From: Vibrio sonorensis
Lineage (GTDB): Bacteria; Pseudomonadota; Gammaproteobacteria; Enterobacterales; Vibrionaceae
Assembly (NCBI RefSeq): GCF_001854765.1
Contig: NZ_LJJE01000022.1
Location: 62,001 to 126,000 of the forward strand
Reading direction: 5' to 3'
Length of the DNA: 64,000 bases
Positions 30,382 to 39,880 of the stretch are shown in pieces. The notes below the pieces were generated by a model that searched no databases, was not told the origin of the DNA, and saw nothing but the letters and a program-made list of their open reading frames with translations. How positions within the stretch are numbered: the first letter of the stretch is position 1; each line of letters begins with the position of its first letter. The position numbers and the translations under genes are program-made.

Positions 30382-30459
30382 ATACCGGAAGCGGGACGCT
30401 TCGGTATACACCTGATGTAATCGGCGGTCGGTTCCGTTCCTAGAAGTCACCACCGCCGA
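30382..30459 (+). repeat. Two intercistronic hairpins after the binding-protein gene
   Basis: ATACCGGAAGC pairs with GCTTCGGTAT (30382-30407, one bulged G), then TCGGCGGT pairs with ACCGCCGA (30421-30459). They lie between the binding protein and the first permease. In binding-protein operons such hairpins protect the upstream mRNA or partly stop transcription, giving more binding protein than permease. Confidence 0.6.
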
Positions 30460-30492
30460 ACTGCAAAGCGTTTAGGGAACAGGAACTCACCT

Positions 30493-31233
30493 ATGCTGGA
30501 TTTACAAGGATATGAAGCCTCTATTTTAAAAGGGGCCGTGCTAACGATAGAAGTTGCAGTGCTTTCTCTGCTTCTCGCTATGGTTTTGGGTATGTTAGGC
30601 GCGTTGGCAAAACTTGCCCCTTATCGCTGGGCTCGCGCTATTGCGACGCTCTACACTACCATTATTCGTGGTATCCCCGATCTCGTCCTTATGATGTTGA
30701 TTTTCTTTGGTGGGCAAATTTTGCTCAACAACAGCTTGTACTCGATAAACGAATGGTTGAACGAGTGGTTTACCCAGCAGAATCCCAGCCATGAATGGAC
30801 TTCTTATCTACCGGATTATATTGATGTAAGCCCTTACGTTGCGGGCATACTGACGATTGGCTTTATTTTTGGTGCCTACATGGCGGAAACATTTCGCGGC
30901 GCGATCATGGCTGTAGATAAAGGGGAGCTTGAGGCCGCTAAGGCATATGGTATGAGCTCTTCTCTCGCTTTTCGTCGCATTCTATTACCTCAGATGATCC
31001 GTCACGCACTGCCCGGATTTGGCAACAACTGGTTAGTACTGTTAAAAACGACGGCTTTGGTTTCTATAATCGGCCTTGAAGATATGGTGCGCGTAAGTTC
31101 ATTAGCCGCTGGTTCAACAAAGATGCCATTTACGTTTTATATGACAGTAGCGGTTATTTTCTTGTTTTTTACCAGCGTTTCTACAGGGCTACTAAAACTA
31201 GTAGAACGCAAGTTTAGTATTCATACGAGGTAG
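30493..31233 (+). CDS. Amino acid ABC importer permease, subunit 1 (HisQ/AotQ-like)
   Basis: A 246-residue inner-membrane permease of the HisQM family with about five membrane segments. The cytoplasmic EAA loop reads GELEAAKAYGMSSSLAFRRILLPQMIRHALPGF. It has a longer loop (NEWLNEWFTQQNPSHEWTSYLPDY) between its second and third membrane segments than the second permease. The second permease follows after 3 bases, so they form a heterodimer in one transcript. Confidence 0.92.
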   Translation: MLDLQGYEASILKGAVLTIEVAVLSLLLAMVLGMLGALAKLAPYRWARAIATLYTTIIRGIPDLVLMMLIFFGGQILLNNSLYSINEWLNEWFTQQNPSHEWTSYLPDYIDVSPYVAGILTIGFIFGAYMAETFRGAIMAVDKGELEAAKAYGMSSSLAFRRILLPQMIRHALPGFGNNWLVLLKTTALVSIIGLEDMVRVSSLAAGSTKMPFTFYMTVAVIFLFFTSVSTGLLKLVERKFSIHTR

Positions 31234-31236
31234 AAA

Positions 31237-31899
31237 ATGGATTTTAGCTTAATTGTTGACAGTTTACCGACCTACCTCGAAGGGCTATGGACCACTTTTT
31301 GGCTGGTAGGGTTGGCTTTAATTATCGGCCTAATGGTTGCTATTCCTTTAGGTATAGCGCGCAATAGTAATAACTTGCTGCTGAGTGCACCTAGTTGGTC
31401 TTTTATCTATTTCTTCCGCGGTACGCCGCTACTTGTACAACTCTATCTCATTTATTATGGGATGGATCAGTTTTTTCCTGTTAAAGATACCTTATGGGAA
31501 CACGCTTGGTTTTGTGCTCTGGTGGCATTTGTATTGAATACGTCCGCCTATACTGCAGAGATTATTCGAGGCGCGATTAACGGTTTGCCAAAAGGTGAAG
31601 TTGAAGCTGCAAAAGCCTATGGAATGAGTACGTTCAAAACTTACCAACGAATAATATTGCCAAGTGCTTTGCGCAGAGCGCTACCAGCGTACAGCAATGA
31701 AGTTATCTTTATGCTTCACGGAAGTGCTGTTGCGGGTATTGTCACCATTATTGATTTAACTGGTGCGGCTCGATTAGTGAATTCTCGCTATTACGCGCCT
31801 TTCGAGTCTTTCTTAACGGCAGGTCTCTTCTATATGGCTTTAACTTTTGTCATCTTGTGGTGCTTTAAAACCGCAGAGAAAAAGTTCCTCGCTATCTAA
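31237..31899 (+). CDS. Amino acid ABC importer permease, subunit 2 (HisM/AotM-like)
   Basis: A 220-residue permease with about five membrane segments and the EAA loop GEVEAAKAYGMSTFKTYQRIILPSALRRALPAY. FFRGTPLLVQLYLIYYG near residue 65 is the usual second segment motif of amino acid permeases. It is the last gene of the importer operon and is followed by a strong bidirectional terminator. Confidence 0.92.
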   Translation: MDFSLIVDSLPTYLEGLWTTFWLVGLALIIGLMVAIPLGIARNSNNLLLSAPSWSFIYFFRGTPLLVQLYLIYYGMDQFFPVKDTLWEHAWFCALVAFVLNTSAYTAEIIRGAINGLPKGEVEAAKAYGMSTFKTYQRIILPSALRRALPAYSNEVIFMLHGSAVAGIVTIIDLTGAARLVNSRYYAPFESFLTAGLFYMALTFVILWCFKTAEKKFLAI

Positions 31900-31916
31900 G
31901 ACCGCTAAGTTAAACG

Positions 31917-31945
31917 AAAAAAGCTTCCATTGTGGAAGCTTTTTT
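31917..31945. terminator. Bidirectional terminator between the ABC operon and xthA
   Basis: Arms AAAAAAGCTTCCA and TGGAAGCTTTTTT with a 3-base loop serve the converging permease gene and xthA. Confidence 0.9.
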
Positions 31946-31960
31946 ACGCACTAAGGTAGG

Positions 31961-32767
31961 TTATGAAAAGGTTGACCAAATAGGTGCGTGATCGGATGGC
32001 TTTTCAATACCGCGCAGTTCGTAATCTATTCCTGCTTCGGTGCAACGCTTAGCAAGAGATGGGGTGGCGAGCACAACATCGATTCGCAGACCGCGGTTGT
32101 CGTCAAATCCTCTAGAGCGATAATCGAACCACGAGAACTGGTCATTGACTTCTGGGTGCAGTTGCCTAAATGTATCGACAAATCCCCAATCTAGTAGGGT
32201 TGCTAGCCACTCTCTCTCTTCTGGCTGAAATGAACATTTACCGGTCTTTAGCCAACGTTTGCGGTTGGGCTCTCCAATACCGATATCAGCATCGATTGGG
32301 CTAATGTTGATATCTCCCATCACAATCAGCTCTTCGTCAGATGTGTGGTGGTCGTTTAGATAGGTCATTAAGTCTTTGTAGAACTGACGTTTGTATGGAT
32401 ACTTGGTTTCATGGGCAATGTTGTCACCCTGAGGGAAATAACCATTCAACACGGTGACTTTACCACCATCGTCTTTTTCAAACGTAGCCATAATCATACG
32501 TTTTTGGTGTTCTTCGTTATCGGTAGGAAAACCTTTTTGTACCGATATAGGCTCTTTTTTACAAAGCATAGCGACGCCGTAATGGGCCTTTTGGCCATGG
32601 AAGTAAACCTTGTATCCCATTTTTTCTACGTCTTCGATAGGGAAGGCTTCGTCATGCACTTTGATTTCTTGCAAGCCAATAACATCGGGCTGGTGCTTGT
32701 CGATAACGGCTTGTAGTTGATGAAGTCTCGCTCTTAAACCATTGATATTGAAGCTTATAACTTTCAT
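31961..32767 (-). CDS. xthA: Exodeoxyribonuclease III XthA
   Basis: XthA is the main AP endonuclease and 3'-5' exonuclease of base-excision repair. The 268-residue protein matches E. coli in length with the ATG at 32767 ([18 protein letters not shown]). Motifs include [13 protein letters not shown] with the metal-binding Glu, [16 protein letters not shown] and the catalytic PSDHAPIW at the C-terminus. Confidence 0.96.
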   Translation of the reverse strand: MKVISFNINGLRARLHQLQAVIDKHQPDVIGLQEIKVHDEAFPIEDVEKMGYKVYFHGQKAHYGVAMLCKKEPISVQKGFPTDNEEHQKRMIMATFEKDDGGKVTVLNGYFPQGDNIAHETKYPYKRQFYKDLMTYLNDHHTSDEELIVMGDINISPIDADIGIGEPNRKRWLKTGKCSFQPEEREWLATLLDWGFVDTFRQLHPEVNDQFSWFDYRSRGFDDNRGLRIDVVLATPSLAKRCTEAGIDYELRGIEKPSDHAPIWSTFS

Positions 32768-32872
32768 TAGGCTCTCGTTCTCCTCGCAGGCCTTTAAGTG
32801 AATAAAAGATAGTAACACTATTTTTATCGAAATAGGCGCTTGCGATGAGGTTTAGTTGTTTGCAATAAAATC

Positions 32873-32903
32873 AAGCCGGGCTCTCCCCCCGAAAGCCCGG
32901 CTT
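32873..32903 (-). terminator. GC-rich hairpin upstream of xthA
   Basis: Ten-bp arms AAGCCGGGCT and AGCCCGGCTT with an 11-base C-rich loop. On the minus strand it is followed by GATTTTATT, a weak U-tract, so it may end a transcript coming from 33.2 kb toward xthA. The 32904-33169 stretch upstream has no gene that I can support; a small RNA ending here is possible. Confidence 0.45.
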
Positions 32904-33169
32904 ATCCAAACGCAAGCAAAGGCGATGGATTGGTTTATCTCTTTTATACAAGAGCTGATTTAATACTACGGTAAAGCTGGCAAACTAACACAATGTAATA
33001 AGATTCATTTACAAAGCTGCGGATCTCGTGTCTTTCCCATGTAAAAACGTTGTTAGTCAATACAAGTTATGAAACTAGGTGTTTATTTTGGTTGGTGGTT
33101 ATTTTAGTAGAACGGTATGTTTAGCAAACCGAGCTGCATTAATTGGAGCTAATAGCTGACTAGTATTGA

Positions 33170-33193
33170 GGGAAACACTTGCCAGTGTTTCCC
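33170..33193. repeat. Inverted repeat after the small membrane protein gene
   Basis: GGGAAACACT and AGTGTTTCCC, 10-bp perfect arms with a 4-base loop, 25 bp past the stop at 33218. No T-run on either side. It may be a factor-assisted terminator or mRNA-end stabiliser. Confidence 0.5.
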
Positions 33194-33217
33194 AGTCTTA
33201 TGGAGGGAATACTTAGG

Positions 33218-33505
33218 TTAATCGTGATCTAGCTTGTGGGAGTATACGTAAGTTTGGGTACAGACAGCGACCAGGGCTAAAAGAAGTACCAAAGCAGCAA
33301 GAGGACTCCATTTCAGTAGGGGAGCGGCAACTTCCTGCCAAAGTTGCATGGGTAAAGTGACACCGTAAAATGAGAGCCATATGAGCACACCAGTCACCGC
33401 TAGCACTAAAACAATGATGGACAGCACCATGTGTCCCGCTTCACGCCAAGCTATTTGATTTCGAATTCGGTGGTGAAGTTCTTCAACTTTATCTATGTCC
33501 GACAT
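33218..33505 (-). CDS. Small two-segment membrane protein, unknown function
   Basis: About 95 residues. The N-terminal 25 are charged (MSDIDKVEELHHRIRNQIAW), followed by two hydrophobic segments (MVLSIIVLVLAVTGVLIWLS and PLAALVLLLALVAVC) and a short His/Asp-rich tail. I chose the ATG at 33505; one at 33520 adds MGDTL. I do not recognise the family. It is 119 bp downstream of roxA on the same strand. Confidence 0.6.
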   Translation of the reverse strand: MSDIDKVEELHHRIRNQIAWREAGHMVLSIIVLVLAVTGVLIWLSFYGVTLPMQLWQEVAAPLLKWSPLAALVLLLALVAVCTQTYVYSHKLDHD

Positions 33506-33624
33506 AAGAGTATCCCCCATTTTTTCTCTTATACCGAACAGTGCAAAAAACGATCACAAAAACCAGTAACCCTTAGTGACAAGCTGTAATAGAAGCTCCC
33601 AGTCCCCAGTTAGGTGAAGATCTT

Positions 33625-34680
33625 TTACGGTAACTTCGCGTTGGTTGTCAACGCCGTGACGAAGTGAACAGATACACCACGGATAGCAAACTTTTCTCCG
33701 TCTACATAGAGATAATCGGTTTGGTTTTCAATGGTTAATACTTTTAGCCCAAGTACCTTATTAGCGGTTAAGCCCTGCTGCAAATCACTGCGTAACTGAG
33801 ACAAATCTATAGGGGAGTCCGGCGGAACAATGTCTAGGTGGTGGCGACTTTGGCTTAGATACTGTCCTAAAAAATGATTGAGATTGTTTTTATCTTCAAA
33901 CTGAGCTAGAAGCATCGCTGTCAATTTGTCGACAGCGCTTTCGCTTATGTGATGATGGGAAACCTGTGGCTGCATGCTTGGGTCGTGTAGATGCGTCAGG
34001 CCTTGAGAACTTTCAATCACATAGTCGGCAAAATGGCTCAACAGCTCTTGTTGTTTAGGTGAGCGATATCCGATGGAATAACTTAAACTAGCGCTTAGTG
34101 TATCGCCACAATGTGGAAAGCCAGGGGGGATGTAAAGCAGATCACCGCATGTGACCTCTTCATCTATAATGGGTTCGAATCCAGATATTTGTCGCAGTGC
34201 GCCATCTTGTATGACTTCATCGTATTGACCAACATCTTTAGCGCCCACTTTCCAGCGTCTTTTTCCCTCTCCTTGAAGTATAAAAACATCATACTGATCG
34301 ATATGAGGCCCAACCCCTCCACCCATAGCGGAGTAACAAACCATGAGGTCGTCAAACAGCCAGTTAGGCAGCGATGAAAAATGGCTAAGTAAAGGTGCAA
34401 ATGCATCGTGCCAATGATTTACAGCTTGAACGACAAGTTGCCAATGGCTTTCTGGCAGACTCGTTAGTTGTTTTTCTTCAAAAGGGCCATGAGAGACTTT
34501 CCAATTTGATTCATCGTTAAAAATCAATCTTGAGTCGACTTCGGGCTCCATACTGAATCCCGCTAACTCGTCTGCGCTTAGCGGGTCTACAAACCCTTTG
34601 AAAGCTTGTTTGATGATGACTGGCTCTTTATGCCAGTAGGTAGAGAAAAACTCTTGCCAGCTAAAAGTTTGCTTAATCAT
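33625..34680 (-). CDS. roxA: Ribosomal protein uL16 arginine 3-hydroxylase RoxA (YcfD)
   Basis: A Fe(II)/2-oxoglutarate oxygenase of the JmjC class. E. coli YcfD hydroxylates an Arg of ribosomal protein L16. The 351-residue protein has the iron ligands H126 and D128 in [10 protein letters not shown] and H189 in [10 protein letters not shown], followed by the helical dimerisation and winged-helix C-terminal region. It ends the operon dinG-yfcA-priC-rsmS-roxA and overlaps rsmS by 8 bp. Confidence 0.93.
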   Translation of the reverse strand: MIKQTFSWQEFFSTYWHKEPVIIKQAFKGFVDPLSADELAGFSMEPEVDSRLIFNDESNWKVSHGPFEEKQLTSLPESHWQLVVQAVNHWHDAFAPLLSHFSSLPNWLFDDLMVCYSAMGGGVGPHIDQYDVFILQGEGKRRWKVGAKDVGQYDEVIQDGALRQISGFEPIIDEEVTCGDLLYIPPGFPHCGDTLSASLSYSIGYRSPKQQELLSHFADYVIESSQGLTHLHDPSMQPQVSHHHISESAVDKLTAMLLAQFEDKNNLNHFLGQYLSQSRHHLDIVPPDSPIDLSQLRSDLQQGLTANKVLGLKVLTIENQTDYLYVDGEKFAIRGVSVHFVTALTTNAKLP

Positions 34681-34837
34681 TGCTTTGTTCTTTTAATTTA
34701 CGAGTGAGGTCCGATTCAACGATTTTTAGTGCTTTTAGGGCAATTTCAGTGTCGACCTTATTGGTCTCAAGGAGGTAAATGAGATCGACAGCGAGTTTTA
34801 CCTCATCAGGTGCGTTTTCTAATGGGTTATCAGACAT
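34673..34837 (-). CDS. rsmS: RsmS/YbaM family small protein (DUF2496)
   Basis: A 54-residue protein, [20 protein letters not shown] followed by [20 protein letters not shown] and a basic tail. This matches the DUF2496 family (E. coli YbaM; named RsmS in Pectobacterium, a regulator of the Rsm pathway). It starts 2 bp after the priC stop and overlaps roxA. The priC-rsmS pairing is the usual enterobacterial context, which supports the call. Confidence 0.85.
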   Translation of the reverse strand: MSDNPLENAPDEVKLAVDLIYLLETNKVDTEIALKALKIVESDLTRKLKEQSND

Positions 34838-34839
34838 GA

Positions 34840-35385
34840 TTATTGGTTCTTCTCTCTAAAGGTGATCTTTTTTTCAATGTTAAGCTTGGCTTGCTGACAA
34901 CGTTTCAAGCGCTGTTCGGTTGCAATGAGTGCTTTTTGAGCGTTGGCTTGTTGAAAAGGCGGGGCCGATGAGAGGGCAAACTCTTTCTCTTTCACCATAT
35001 CTTTCAAGCGACGTTCCCACTCTTGATGCTGCGCCAGTTCTTGATATAACTCGTTGATTGGTTTCCTGAAATGTGTGTAGTGCTTAGGCTCTTTTTTACG
35101 TATCGTGACAGTGGCAAGTTCCCGTTGAATTGCCGTTAGCTGAGCGAGTAACCGTTCGGTGAGAAACTCGGCTCGAAGAGAAGTGAGTTTACCTGACTCT
35201 TTTTCACGAACGATGGAGTGATAGGTGGAACGCAACTCACTGACACAGGGAACGATCAACTTCGCTTTACAGTGAAAAAGTTGCTGATCAAATAAGGGCT
35301 GGTGATGCTCACCCCTTTGACGATCTAGATGGGCAGCGTCTTCACTCAGTTTGTCGATAGTTTGCGATAGCGCTTCTAAGTTCAT
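34840..35385 (-). CDS. priC: Primosomal replication protein PriC
   Basis: PriC helps reload DnaB at stalled replication forks. The 181-residue protein is almost entirely helical and basic. It has ALSQTIDKL near the start, the conserved [13 protein letters not shown], and [17 protein letters not shown] chose the ATG at 35385, which overlaps the yfcA stop by 4 bp. rsmS follows after 2 bp. Confidence 0.85.
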   Translation of the reverse strand: MNLEALSQTIDKLSEDAAHLDRQRGEHHQPLFDQQLFHCKAKLIVPCVSELRSTYHSIVREKESGKLTSLRAEFLTERLLAQLTAIQRELATVTIRKKEPKHYTHFRKPINELYQELAQHQEWERRLKDMVKEKEFALSSAPPFQQANAQKALIATEQRLKRCQQAKLNIEKKITFREKNQ

Positions 35386-36160
35386 AGGCCAACAAACCAA
35401 GCGTCATAGGCCAGTTTGACGGCAAGTGCGCTGACCATAAAAACAAACACTGGGCGAATAAACTTGGCGCCAAACTTAATGGCTGAATGCGCCCCAACAA
35501 ATGCGCCGGCCATAAGGCATGTGCCCATAGTTAAACCCAACACCCAGTCTATGTGACCGAGAATCGCAAAAGTGACCAATGAGGTAAAATTACTGGTAAA
35601 GTTCATCGCTTTCGCCACACCAGAGGCGAGCAAGATATTGAGACGATAGAGAGCCATCGAGCTCACTGTCCAAAATGCGCCAGTCCCGGGGCCGGCCATT
35701 CCGTCATAAAATCCTATTGATAGCCCTTGTAGATACTGTTTGCGATGAAATTTTGGGCAGTTTTCGGGCATGACAGTAGTATTGGATTGAGGCGTTTTGT
35801 GCCAAATAGTATAAATGGCGGCCGCCAAAATAATTAGTGGTAGGATCTTTTCGAGCCATTGAGTACTAATTGCGTCGACAAACAGCGTTCCCAACATCGC
35901 ACCTATCAAAGTTGAAACAAAGGCTCTACCCCAGCATCTCGCTTAAATAGCCTCTTTCGGTAATAGGTAAAGGCTGCCGTCGAAGAGGCAAATGTTGCGG
36001 CAAGCTTATTTGTTCCTAAAGCAATATGTGGCGGCAGTCCTAACGAAAGTAAAGTGGGTACTGTTAACATGCCTCCACCACCTGCGACTGCGTCAATAAA
36101 TCCTGCGACAAAAGCTACCAGAGCCAACACCAACAAAAGAGTTGGTTCGAGAAATTCCAT
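35382..36160 (-). CDS. yfcA: TSUP family membrane transporter YfcA (frameshifted)
   Basis: A sulfite-exporter TauE/SafE family membrane protein, about 259 residues after repair. The N-terminal part (35906-36160) has AGFIDAVAGGGGMLTVP and ALGTNKLAATFASSTAAFTY. The C-terminal part has GLSIGFYDGMAGPGTGAF and a last membrane segment ending AVKLAYDAWF. The frames meet near 35931-35939, where adding one base gives RCWGRAFVSTLIGAMLG, as expected for the family. As given, the first frame stops at 35906-35908. The substrate is not known. It sits between dinG and priC in a tight operon. Confidence 0.88.
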
Positions 36161-36183
36161 AAAGTCTGTTCTTCTTACTTATT

Positions 36184-38262
36184 TTAATGACTATTCAACA
36201 GTGCGGCTAAAAGGTGGCAGTGAATCGAGTAGGGCTTTTCCGTACGCTTGCTCACGATGCGCCGATCGAGGATTACGACTCTACCAGAATCTTGCTCTTT
36301 ACGCAGCAAACGTCCGACGGATTGAATTAACTTTTTGCTCGCTTCGGGAACTGAAATTTGCATAAATGGGTTTCCGCCTCTCATTTCGACATATTCGGCA
36401 TGTGCTTGTTCTACAGGAGAAGTGGGTACCGCGAATGGTATTTTCGTGATCACTAAGTTTTCAAGCAAATCACCCGGCAGGTCGAGCCCTTCTGAGAAGC
36501 TTCCAGTGCCAAATAAAATACTGGTTTTGCCTTTCTTAACTAAGGTTTGATGTTTTTTTAGTATGGCTCCACGAGAAGACTTACCTTGTATTTGCAGTGC
36601 CCAGCCATTTTTCAAGAACGTTTTGTGTAAACTTTCAGAGACTTTATTCATCTGCCAATAAGATGAGAAGAGCACTAAGTTAGCTTTCCCTTCGATAATG
36701 TATTGCGGCAAAATCTCGGCGAGGTAATCGGTAAATTCCGTTGCTTGTGGCTCCCATTTCATTTTCGGTATCAGTAGCTCACCATTTTTTTGATATTCGA
36801 ACGGTGAAGAAAGGGCAAGAAAACGAACACCGTCTTCTGTTCTTTCACTGATACCACTTTGGCGACAGAAGAACTGGAATGAGTTGAGTGCGCGCATGGT
36901 AGCGGAAACTAGAATTGCTCCTATACATCGACTCCAAATTTGTTGGTCCAACTGCCAACCTACTTCCAGTGGAGAAACATTAACGATAAAGTCGCCTTCG
37001 CGGTCGGGGTTGATTTCCAACCAGCGGGCAAGCGGGGCGCCTTTTTCCCTTTGTGGCTCTGCCATCAAGTTCCAGACCTGAGCAAGATTGTCTAGTCTTT
37101 GGGTGTAGAAGCCAATTTCGCTCAGAGCAGGCTCCGCAAGACGGCGGCTGATTTCCCCATCTTTTAAACGTTCAGTGATTAAGTCTGCAATCTTAGCGAC
37201 ACATTGGGCAGCCTTTTGGGACGCCTTTTTTAACTCTTTTGACTCTTCTTCTAGCCAAGAAGGCAGTTCCCCCATTTCAAAACGACAGATGCCTTCAGAA
37301 AATTGGGCAGGGTCAAAACGCTTGCTCAGCGCCGTTAACTGGGGAATTAACACTTGAATTGACTCTTGCAGATCGTTTCGAAACCGTCCAACTCGTTTTT
37401 CATCTGCGAGAGAACTGAACTTTGCCGTCAATTGGTTGAGTTTCTCTAACCAGCTAGCCGCGCCACGCAAGCTGGCAGCTGCTGAGGCATGATCTCTAGC
37501 TACTAGAGGCAAATGATGAGCTTCATCAAAAACGTAAATGCTGTTTTCCGGCTCTGGAAGAATGATACCGCCACCGAGATCGGCGTCTGCCATTACCAAA
37601 TGATGATTGGCGATGATGACATCGGCAGTATCTAGGTTAGTTCGCGCTTTTTGAAAAGGGCAATCTCGGTGAGCTGGCAAAGCTGGATTGCAAGTGTGCT
37701 TGTCACTGACAATAAGGTTCCACAAGTTATCTGGGATGGGGTCAGGCCAAGAATCTCGGTCCCCATCCCACTTGTTGGTGGCTAATGCGGTATACAGCTC
37801 TTGTAATAACGATATTTCCTCTTCTTCAGGCTTGGATTCAAACATCGCCATCTGGCCGCCATCGGTGCCACTAGCTGCGGCTAATTTTTCGCTGCAGCAG
37901 TAGCGCTGTCTGCCTTTTGCCAGAGTAAAGCTAAACTCAACGTCGCTGATCCTTCGATAAAGTGGTAAATCTTTATTAATAAGCTGCTCTTGTAGAGCAA
38001 CTGTTGCTGTAGATATCACGACCTTGCGATTGTTGAGCACTGCTACTGGGATCACTGCCATTAGATAGGCGAGGGACTTACCTATGCCTGTCCCAGCTTC
38101 TGCGACCAAAATGCGGTTGCTCTTGTGGTATTCGCCACAAAGGGTTTTAGTGATTTCTGCTACAAGAAAGTTCTGAGCACGACGAGGAACAAAGTTTTCT
38201 AACTGATATTGCAGGTTTTGATAGCTCTTACGCACTGCATTTTGAATTTTGCTGGTTGACAT
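36184..38262 (-). CDS. dinG: ATP-dependent DNA helicase DinG
   Basis: An XPD-like 5'-3' superfamily 2 helicase with an iron-sulfur cluster, active on D-loops and R-loops. The 692-residue protein has Walker A AEAGTGIGKSLAYL near residue 55, cluster cysteines in RQRYCC, KHTCNPALP and HRDCPF, the DEAH box VFDEAHHLPL, and motif VI SVGRLLRKEQDSGRVVILDRR. It is the first gene of the dinG-yfcA-priC-rsmS-roxA operon. Confidence 0.93.
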   Translation of the reverse strand: MSTSKIQNAVRKSYQNLQYQLENFVPRRAQNFLVAEITKTLCGEYHKSNRILVAEAGTGIGKSLAYLMAVIPVAVLNNRKVVISTATVALQEQLINKDLPLYRRISDVEFSFTLAKGRQRYCCSEKLAAASGTDGGQMAMFESKPEEEEISLLQELYTALATNKWDGDRDSWPDPIPDNLWNLIVSDKHTCNPALPAHRDCPFQKARTNLDTADVIIANHHLVMADADLGGGIILPEPENSIYVFDEAHHLPLVARDHASAAASLRGAASWLEKLNQLTAKFSSLADEKRVGRFRNDLQESIQVLIPQLTALSKRFDPAQFSEGICRFEMGELPSWLEEESKELKKASQKAAQCVAKIADLITERLKDGEISRRLAEPALSEIGFYTQRLDNLAQVWNLMAEPQREKGAPLARWLEINPDREGDFIVNVSPLEVGWQLDQQIWSRCIGAILVSATMRALNSFQFFCRQSGISERTEDGVRFLALSSPFEYQKNGELLIPKMKWEPQATEFTDYLAEILPQYIIEGKANLVLFSSYWQMNKVSESLHKTFLKNGWALQIQGKSSRGAILKKHQTLVKKGKTSILFGTGSFSEGLDLPGDLLENLVITKIPFAVPTSPVEQAHAEYVEMRGGNPFMQISVPEASKKLIQSVGRLLRKEQDSGRVVILDRRIVSKRTEKPYSIHCHLLAALLNSH

Positions 38263-38776
38263 TTAACACCCCAAAAAAGCGAGTCGGGATGGTAGCACAG
38301 ATTTAAAAACCGTTCTTAAGTTCACAAATAAGAATTGTTTTGAACTAAAACTAGACCTTGTTCACAAAAAAAAACTGAACCTTCATAAACTTATAATTAT
38401 TTCTAAAGGCAAAAAATATAACTCTCTAACGGGCTTGATTGTCTAGTTTATAATTCTGTTTGTGCCGCAAAAATCCATATTTATCAGATTTAAAGTCTAT
38501 TGCATCGCAATTTTGCGATTCATGACAAATTTATCAAATTGATTAGAACTCGCTCGAAAAATGACATGAAAATCATGTAAGTCATTGTTATATATGTATT
38601 TTTTGTTTTTTTAGAACTATTTTTTAGAACATTTGACAGTCAGAGGATTCTTTTGCAAGCTAGTCGACGAAATTTAGAGACGGTGACATCGTACCAAAGA
38701 GTGCGAGGCATCTATCAAAAAACAGAAAGGGAACCGGATAAGGATTTCCCGAATTAAGAAAAGGCAGTGGATTATT
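38263..38776 (+). promoter_or_regulatory. AT-rich control region and leader of the porin gene
   Basis: A 514-base gap between divergent dinG and the porin. It has two symmetrical sites: ATCGCAA-TT-TTGCGAT (38504-38519), and a nested repeat whose inner arms ACATGA and TCATGT (38564-38578) are flanked by AATGAC and GTCATT (38560-38586). An AT-rich stretch with TATATATGTATT follows, so a promoter near 38590 and a leader of about 150 bases are likely. These may be operators for porin control, but I do not recognise the regulator. Confidence 0.45.
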
Positions 38777-39772
38777 ATGAAAAAGACTCTAGTAGCACTA
38801 GCAGTTATGGTTGCAGCAGGTTCTGCTCAAGCAATCGAACTTTACAACCAAGACGGCGTATCTGTAGATCTTTCTGGTGACGTAGAAGTACGTTACATCA
38901 AGAAGACTGACGAAAATGCAAACACTACGCAGCAAATCGATGATGCAGACTTCGGTTTTGACACGCGTTACCAGATCAACGACGAGTACCAAATCGGTGC
39001 TTTCTTCGAGTTCTCTGGCGACAACAACGACCGTGCAACAGGTAACTCTTCTGTAGGCAACGTTTACGTAGCTCTTTACACTCAGACTTACGGTGACCTA
39101 AAAGTTGGTAAACTAGACACTATCATCGACGACGCTGGCGTTGGTTCTGATTTCGCATTTGGTGTTAAGTCTTTCTTTGACGACGCTCCTACTGGTGGCG
39201 AAGAAGCAGTACGTTATGACTACGATAACGGTGCTTTCTACCTAGGCCTAGGTCTTATCCAAGACAAGTACAACACTGATGACAAGCGCATCGGTAAAGA
39301 CGGCAACTACCTAGATGCTAAAGTTGGTTACCGTATCAACGATCTAGACCTAACAGCTTACTACGCAACTGCTGACCTACGTGGTAAGAAGAAAAATGAT
39401 GCTGGCACTCAGGATGTTCTAAACACTGACGCTACTATCTTTGCTTTCGAAGCTGTTTACGCAGGTATCGAAAACCTAAACCTAGAACTAGGTTACTACT
39501 CAACTGATGAAGAGCACCTAGGTACAGTAGTTACTCGTGAAGAAACTGACACTGTTGCTCTAGCAGCTGATTACACTTGGAACGAAATCACATTCGCTGC
39601 TGGTTACAGCACAACTGATTTCGAAGCTAGCGATGCTAAAGATGCAAACCACTGGTTCGGTAACGTAGCATACAGCGTTGCACCAAACACTAAGCTATAC
39701 GCTGAAGTTGGTGGCAACAATGCAGACAAGAGCGAAACTGGTTACGCTGTAGGTATCCAAGCTAAATTCTAA
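38777..39772 (+). CDS. General porin, OmpU-like
   Basis: A 331-residue outer-membrane beta-barrel with signal peptide MKKTLVALAVMVAAGSAQA. The mature start is IELYNQDGVSVDLSGDVEVR. Alternating strands and many Asp/Asn/Tyr residues follow, ending in the aromatic barrel signal GYAVGIQAKF. Codon use is highly biased, as expected for a major outer-membrane protein. It is of the OmpU/OmpC type of Vibrio; the exact orthologue is uncertain. A strong terminator follows. Confidence 0.92.
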   Translation: MKKTLVALAVMVAAGSAQAIELYNQDGVSVDLSGDVEVRYIKKTDENANTTQQIDDADFGFDTRYQINDEYQIGAFFEFSGDNNDRATGNSSVGNVYVALYTQTYGDLKVGKLDTIIDDAGVGSDFAFGVKSFFDDAPTGGEEAVRYDYDNGAFYLGLGLIQDKYNTDDKRIGKDGNYLDAKVGYRINDLDLTAYYATADLRGKKKNDAGTQDVLNTDATIFAFEAVYAGIENLNLELGYYSTDEEHLGTVVTREETDTVALAADYTWNEITFAAGYSTTDFEASDAKDANHWFGNVAYSVAPNTKLYAEVGGNNADKSETGYAVGIQAKF

Positions 39773-39788
39773 TTAGCTAATATCTGCT

Positions 39789-39816
39789 AAAAAAGCCACC
39801 TTAGGGTGGCTTTTTT
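39789..39816 (+). terminator. Terminator after the porin gene
   Basis: AAAAAAGCCACC pairs with GGGTGGCTTTTTT around a short loop, 17 bp past the porin stop. Confidence 0.92.
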
Positions 39817-39880
39817 GTATAAAAAGCTTGTAAAATCAAATGGTTTTTAGCTTAGTAAAATTTTAATAAGGAGATTAAGT

